From Clostridia bacterium (lineage in GTDB: Bacteria; Bacillota_A; Clostridia; Oscillospirales; Acutalibacteraceae): a stretch of 10,301 nt of DNA. Of the stretch, positions 6,399 to 10,301 are shown piece by piece. The stretch is from contig JAFYOA010000024.1 of assembly GCA_017547865.1 (NCBI GenBank), positions 1-10,301 on the forward strand. The letters are read 5' to 3'. The translations under genes were made by a program, and so were the position numbers. The stretch's first letter is position 1. Each line of letters starts with the position of its first letter. Under the pieces are notes generated by a model. The model was given only the letters and a program-made list of their open reading frames with translations, searched no databases and was not told where the DNA came from.

Positions 6399-8204
6399 AT
6401 GAATATGCATATGAAAAAAGACGAGATCCTGGCTGTTCTCAACAAGGTGGGAACCGTGGATCTTTCCATTCCCGAAAGTAAAAAACAGGAAATTCTGGCC
6501 AATCCTTCTTTGAAGAAGTACCTGGCTTCTCTTGAGAAAACCGCCGCCAAGCACCGCGGCACACCTATTTCCGTGCTGCCTTATTCCAATTTCAAGCTGT
6601 TCCACGAGACCGGCAACCGTTTTATTTTTGAAGGCGATAAAGTGACCGGTTACTTCCCCCGCCGCGGCCGTATGGCTGCTTTTGCGCTCATGTCCTGGCT
6701 CTATGGCAAAGAAGAGGATATTCACGAGCTGGAAGACGTGCTGTGGGCTGTGTGCGATGAATACACCTGGTCTCTTCCTGCGCACCTGAAGCGCGGCGAG
6801 GGTGAAAACGCCTTCATCGATAAGCTGGAGAATGGCGACTATATGGTGGACCTGTTCGCTTCCGAAACAGCCGATGCCCTTTGCGAGATCGTGGCTATCG
6901 TCGGCGATAAGCTGGCACCCATTGTCAAGAAGCGCATTGCCTATCTGGTGGAAGAACGCGTGTTCCACCAGGTGATCACCGATACCTACGGCTGGATGAG
7001 CACCAAGAGCAACTGGGCCGCCGTATGCGCCGGTTCTGTTGGTATGGCCGCTATTCATGCCATTGAAGACAACGCTCATCTGGCCGAAGTGCTGGAGCGT
7101 ATTCTGCCCGCCTTCGACACCTTCCTGCAGCGCTTCTCTGCGGACGGCGCCTGCCTGGAGGGCATTGGCTACTGGGATTACGGATTCAGCTATTTTGTCA
7201 GCTTTGCCGATCTGCTGCAGCAGCGTACCAAGGGTGAGCTGAACCTCTTCGATGAGCCCATCGTGGCAAAAATTGCTGCCTTCCAGCAGAAGTGCTTTTT
7301 CAAGGGCGGCCGTACCGTCAGCTTCTCCGATGGCGGCAGCCACGGTGTTTACCATCCCGGTCTTGCCTCTTACCTCAGCCGTAAGTATGAAGATGTTGTG
7401 CTGCCCCCGGCCTGCGCCATGGGTGATTTCAATGTGGATACCTGCTACCGCTGGAGTAATAACCTGCGCGACCTGCTGTGGACGGCAGATACCTCCAATA
7501 TTCCCGAAGTGTACGGCTGTTACCCGCTGGAAGACGCCCAGTGGTACATTTGCAGCGGCGCCCATGACATTGGCCTTGCCGCCAAGGCCGGCCACAACGC
7601 CGAACCCCACAACCACAACGATGTGGGCAGCTTCCAAATCTTTAAAAACGGCGAAGAACTGTTTGAAGACCTGGGACCCGGCGAATACAGCCGCCAGTAT
7701 TTCTCCGAGCTTCGCTATACCATCTTCCCGGCCGGTTCTCAGGGCCACAGCGTGCCCATGATTGACGGCCAGGTGCAGAACGCCGGTGAGGAAGCGGCTG
7801 CTTCCGATGTGGTTGTAAGTGATACCGGTATCTCCATGAACATGGCCGGTGCCTATGGCCTGGATTATATGCCTGCGCTGAAGCGTACCGTGAGCTTTGA
7901 TAAAGCTGCCGGTATTACCACGCTGACCGATGCCTATACCTTTACCGATGGCGCCCACGAAGTGCACGAGCGTTTCATCACCCGTGGTGAAGTGACCCTG
8001 GGCAACGGAACCGCCACCGTTCAGGTTGGGGAAGAAACCTTGACCATGAACTTTGATCCCGCCTTCACCGCCCAGGTGCTGGAGGCCAGTTACACCCGCG
8101 GCGCCGGTGAAGACGGTGCTGCCAAGGTGAATGTCGTCAAGGTTATTGATCTTGCTGTGAAGGCTGACAATGGCTTTACCGCAACGTTTACGTTCAATCC
8201 GTAA
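6399..8204 (+). CDS. Heparinase II/III-like polysaccharide lyase, copy D
   Basis: A 601-residue paralogue, by eye closest to copy A. Motifs: SNW with Asn205, EGIGYW with Tyr258, GHNAEPHNHNDVGSF with His404 and His406, then Asp424 and His450. It keeps the GCYPLEDAQWY link motif shared with A and C. Oddities are GPGEY where the other three have GSGEY, directly after the candidate metal Asp, and MNMAGAYGLDY where the others have MDIAPAY. Its C-terminal strands are distinct from A after about residue 555. No signal peptide is present, so a cytoplasmic lyase acting on imported oligosaccharides is inferred. Unlike the other copies it has no terminator behind it: the stop codon overlaps the ribosome binding site of the M20 hydrolase, so the two products are made from one message and probably act in the same pathway. 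Confidence 0.88.
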   Translation: MNMHMKKDEILAVLNKVGTVDLSIPESKKQEILANPSLKKYLASLEKTAAKHRGTPISVLPYSNFKLFHETGNRFIFEGDKVTGYFPRRGRMAAFALMSWLYGKEEDIHELEDVLWAVCDEYTWSLPAHLKRGEGENAFIDKLENGDYMVDLFASETADALCEIVAIVGDKLAPIVKKRIAYLVEERVFHQVITDTYGWMSTKSNWAAVCAGSVGMAAIHAIEDNAHLAEVLERILPAFDTFLQRFSADGACLEGIGYWDYGFSYFVSFADLLQQRTKGELNLFDEPIVAKIAAFQQKCFFKGGRTVSFSDGGSHGVYHPGLASYLSRKYEDVVLPPACAMGDFNVDTCYRWSNNLRDLLWTADTSNIPEVYGCYPLEDAQWYICSGAHDIGLAAKAGHNAEPHNHNDVGSFQIFKNGEELFEDLGPGEYSRQYFSELRYTIFPAGSQGHSVPMIDGQVQNAGEEAAASDVVVSDTGISMNMAGAYGLDYMPALKRTVSFDKAAGITTLTDAYTFTDGAHEVHERFITRGEVTLGNGTATVQVGEETLTMNFDPAFTAQVLEASYTRGAGEDGAAKVNVVKVIDLAVKADNGFTATFTFNP

Positions 8205-8209
8205 GGAGG
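8203..8209 (+). promoter_or_regulatory. Ribosome binding site of the M20 hydrolase, overlapping the copy D stop
   Basis: AAGGAGG begins within the TAA stop of copy D and lies 8 bases before ATG 8218. This geometry suits translational coupling and decides the start over an in-frame ATG at 8170 inside copy D. Confidence 0.9.
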
Positions 8210-8217
8210 AAATAAAA

Positions 8218-9558
8218 ATGGAAAAACTGTTTGCCGCGGCTGAAAAATACCGCCAGGAAATGCAGGATGCCCTGGATTATCTCTGGAAAAACCCGGAGAC
8301 CGGCTACCGTGAATGGAAATCCCAGGAATACCTGAAGAATATCTATGAAAAGCTGGGCTATACGCTCACCATGGCAGGGAACATCCCGGGCTTCTACACC
8401 GATCTGGATACCGGCCGTCCAGGCCCCAAGATCCTCATTCTGGCTGAGCTGGACTCTCTTCTTTGCCTGGAACACCCGGAAGCCGACCCGGAAACCGGCG
8501 CTGTGCATGCCTGTGGTCACTGTGCCCAGGGCGCTGCCCTGTTGGGCATTGCCGCTGCCCTGAAAGAACCCGGCGTGCTGGATGACCTCTGCGGCTCCAT
8601 CCGCCTGTGCATGGTGCCTGCCGAAGAACTCATCGAGATCGGTTACCGTGAAGAACTGCGCAAGCAGGGCATCATCCGCTATTTCGGCGGCAAGCCCGAA
8701 TTCCTCTACCGCGGTTATTTCGATGGCTGCGATATCGCTTACATGATCCACACCGGCGGCGGAGAACCTGGCACCTTTGGCGTGCATAAGGGCAACAACG
8801 GCTGCGTTACCAAGAGCATCATTTACCACGGCAAGGCATCCCATGCCGGCGGTGGCCCTCACCAGGGTATCAACGCTCTGTATGCTGCTAATCTGGGCCT
8901 TTCCGCTATCAACTCCCTGCGTGAAACCTTTAAGGATGAAGATCACATCCGTGTGCATCCCATCATCACCGCCGGCGGCATCGCCGTCAACGCCATTCCC
9001 GATACCGTTAAGCTGGAAAGCTACGTTCGCGGCGCTCCCATGGATTCCATCTCCGAAGCCAACGTGCGGGTGAACCGTGCCCTGGCCGGCGCTGCTGTTG
9101 CTATGGGTGCCAATGTTACCCTGTGCGACCGTCCGGGTTATGCTCCGCTGAACAACGACCCGTTGCTCTCCAAGTACATGGCCGACGCCATGCGTACCGT
9201 TGTTCCCGCCGAAAATGTGAAGGAAAGCGATGGCTGGGGCACCGGCTGCACCGATATGGGCGACCTTTCCACCATTATGCCTGTGGTGCATCCCCACTGC
9301 GCGGGTGCCTCCGGTACCGGCCACGGCGCCGATTACTTCATCACCGATTTTGAAAGCGCCTGCATGAATTCCGCCAAAGCCCAGCTGGCTCTCACCAAAA
9401 TGCTGCTGGAAAACGGCGCCGAAAAGGCAAAGGAAGTCATCGCCAACGCCAAGCCTATCTACGCTTCCAAGGAAGAATACTTCGCCGCCATGGATGAAGT
9501 GACCCTGGATTGCAAGTCTGTTGCCTACGATGGCCGTTCCGCTACCCTGAACTTCTGA
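8218..9558 (+). CDS. M20-family metal-dependent amidohydrolase/peptidase (M20D, AbgB-like)
   Basis: A 446-residue cytoplasmic enzyme of the M20D group, which hydrolyses amide bonds of N-acyl amino acids and similar compounds with a two-metal site. Visible motifs: the metal-binding HACGH at 97-101 (Cys99, His101), the PAEE motif with the catalytic/metal Glu pair 136-137, His178, and GTGHGAD with His369. SHAGG at 208-212 marks the lid/dimerisation domain (about 196-310) inserted between two halves of the catalytic domain. The residue after HACGH is Cys102, where Asp or Asn is usual. There is no signal peptide. It is the second gene after lyase copy D, 13 bp downstream and without its own promoter, so it should be expressed with D. 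Substrate is not predictable; the setting suggests removal of an N-acyl or amino-acid group from a sugar acid, but a general dipeptide or aminoacyl hydrolase is equally possible. Confidence 0.86.
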   Translation: MEKLFAAAEKYRQEMQDALDYLWKNPETGYREWKSQEYLKNIYEKLGYTLTMAGNIPGFYTDLDTGRPGPKILILAELDSLLCLEHPEADPETGAVHACGHCAQGAALLGIAAALKEPGVLDDLCGSIRLCMVPAEELIEIGYREELRKQGIIRYFGGKPEFLYRGYFDGCDIAYMIHTGGGEPGTFGVHKGNNGCVTKSIIYHGKASHAGGGPHQGINALYAANLGLSAINSLRETFKDEDHIRVHPIITAGGIAVNAIPDTVKLESYVRGAPMDSISEANVRVNRALAGAAVAMGANVTLCDRPGYAPLNNDPLLSKYMADAMRTVVPAENVKESDGWGTGCTDMGDLSTIMPVVHPHCAGASGTGHGADYFITDFESACMNSAKAQLALTKMLLENGAEKAKEVIANAKPIYASKEEYFAAMDEVTLDCKSVAYDGRSATLNF

Positions 9559-9577
9559 TTTGCATTTATAAGAAAAG

Positions 9578-9614
9578 CTCCGCTGACCCACTGGGCCGGC
9601 GGAGTTCATTTTTT
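9578..9614. terminator. Bidirectional terminator between the M20 and htrA-like genes
   Basis: The stem CTCCGCTG...CCC / GGG...CGGCGGAG (9578-9589 with 9593-9604, one mismatch and one G-T pair) has TTCATTTTTT after it on the plus strand. On the minus strand the same hairpin is followed by CTTTTCTTATAAA. It sits between two convergent genes and can end both. Confidence 0.85.
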
Positions 9615-9627
9615 AGGAAAAATATTT

Positions 9628-10301
9628 TTATCTGGTCTGCAAGGGCGGCACGGTGTTTTCCTGGGGAATATATTCGTCCAGAATGACCTGTACGGCGCTT
9701 TGCACCCCGGCGCGGTACACGGTCAGCTCCACCGTTTCACCGGCGCTGTGGGCGCGCAGGGCGGCTTTCAGCTCCTGTGTGGAAACGATCTGTACTCCTG
9801 CCACCGCGGTGATCACATCACCGGCGCTCAGCCCGGCCTTTTGGGCGCAGGAATCTTCTTCCACACCGGTGATATACGCACCCCGGGGCATATTGTAATA
9901 TTCAGCGTAGCGGCGGTCAATATCCTGCACAGAAACGCCCAGATAAGCCTTGCCGGTCACATAGCCGTTCTCCATCAGCTGCTGGGCAATGGTCACCGCA
10001 TCATTGATGGGCACCGCAAAACCAAGCCCTTCCACACCGGATTCCGAGTATTTCGCTGTGACGATGCCGATGACCCGACCGGCCGCATCGTACACCGGTC
10101 CGCCGGAATTGCCGGAATTCACCGCTGCATCGATCTGGAACATGTTGATGGCCACGGCCTCTTCCGTGCGGATTTCACGGTCCAGCGCGCTTACAATGCC
10201 GCCGGTCATGGTATATTCCAATTCACCCAGCGGGTTGCCAATGGCGTACACTGGCTGGCCCACCTGCATTTGGTCGGAATCTCCCAGGGTAGCGAGGGAA
10301 A
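9628..10301 (-). CDS. HtrA/DegP-like serine protease with PDZ domain, C-terminal part (5' end outside window)
   Basis: The C-terminal 224 or so residues of a trypsin-like HtrA protease, an envelope quality-control enzyme normally anchored by an N-terminal helix and acting outside the membrane. The frame enters from the right edge (SLATLGDSDQ) and ends at TAA 9630-9628; an ATG at 10269 is internal, since family sequence continues upstream of it. Visible motifs are VYAIGNPLG, TGGIVSALDR, the catalytic serine in NSGNSGGPV (codon 10107-10105), and GLGFAVPI, which ends the protease domain. One PDZ domain follows (YLGVSV, GAYITGV, AGLSAGDVITAVAG), then a short polar tail ending PPLQTR. The catalytic His and Asp and the membrane anchor are outside the window. 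It is convergent with the M20 gene and shares a terminator with it, so no functional link to the lyase array is implied. Confidence 0.93.
   Translation of the reverse strand, partial: SLATLGDSDQMQVGQPVYAIGNPLGELEYTMTGGIVSALDREIRTEEAVAINMFQIDAAVNSGNSGGPVYDAAGRVIGIVTAKYSESGVEGLGFAVPINDAVTIAQQLMENGYVTGKAYLGVSVQDIDRRYAEYYNMPRGAYITGVEEDSCAQKAGLSAGDVITAVAGVQIVSTQELKAALRAHSAGETVELTVYRAGVQSAVQVILDEYIPQENTVPPLQTR

Larger units (their letters stand above)
603..8204 (+). repeat. Four-copy tandem gene array (terminator-promoter-lyase cassettes)
   Basis: Four direct repeats of about 1.9 kb follow each other with the same order of parts: hairpin terminator, TTGCTT-like -35, 17 bp, extended -10, short leader, lyase gene of 595-607 codons. 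Spacers between the lyase genes are only 99-112 bp. Divergence at protein level shows the duplications are old, but all four reading frames are intact with the key residues kept, which points to selection for each copy. Confidence 0.9.

Noticed and set aside
656..8204. Possibility that one or more of the four lyase copies is a decaying pseudogene.
   Set aside because: All four are full length (595-607 residues), without frameshifts, and keep the candidate Asn, Tyr, His and metal ligands plus promoter and ribosome binding site.
9628..10301. HtrA-like protease as part of the lyase module.
   Set aside because: It is on the opposite strand, convergent, separated by a bidirectional terminator, and is a common housekeeping protease.

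Overview
The window looks like a chromosomal segment of a moderately GC-rich Gram-positive bacterium, most likely a gut Clostridia member (the Oscillospirales/Ruminococcaceae type is my guess). The signs are strong AGGAGG-type ribosome binding sites, extended -10 promoters, many GCC/CTG/GGC codons, and a Clostridia-like HtrA protease. The taxon is inferred from style only; no marker gene in the window fixes it.

Layout: (1) positions 1-560 hold the 3' end of leuS (leucyl-tRNA synthetase), closed by a strong hairpin terminator. (2) Positions 603-8204 hold four complete, tandem, same-strand paralogues of about 600 residues each (A 656-2464, B 2564-4387, C 4499-6286, D 6399-8204). All belong to the heparinase II/III-like polysaccharide lyase family, and all keep the family's candidate catalytic Asn, Tyr and His plus candidate metal ligands. 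None has a signal peptide, so they should act in the cytoplasm on imported oligosaccharides. Each is preceded by its own terminator and its own near-identical promoter (TTGCTT or TTGCAA, 17 bp, TATAGT or TATATT, always with an extended -10 TG). (3) Positions 8218-9558 encode an M20-family metal-dependent amidohydrolase/peptidase. Its ribosome binding site overlaps the stop codon of copy D, so D and the hydrolase form a two-gene transcript. (4) A bidirectional terminator at about 9578-9614 separates this from a convergent htrA/degP-like serine protease gene (9628-10301, minus strand, 5' end outside the window).

The unusual part is the array. Four intracellular uronide-lyase-like paralogues are each packaged as a self-contained terminator-promoter-gene cassette, and the last also drives an amide-bond hydrolase. 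No transporter, regulator or other sugar enzyme is present. A plausible reading, which is inference, is a catabolic module that expanded by tandem duplication so that different copies handle different linkages or modifications of a uronic-acid-containing glycan, with the M20 enzyme removing an N-acyl or amino-acid group. The flanking genes (leuS, htrA) are housekeeping. All six spacers are shorter than 120 bp and are largely filled by terminators, promoters and ribosome binding sites.
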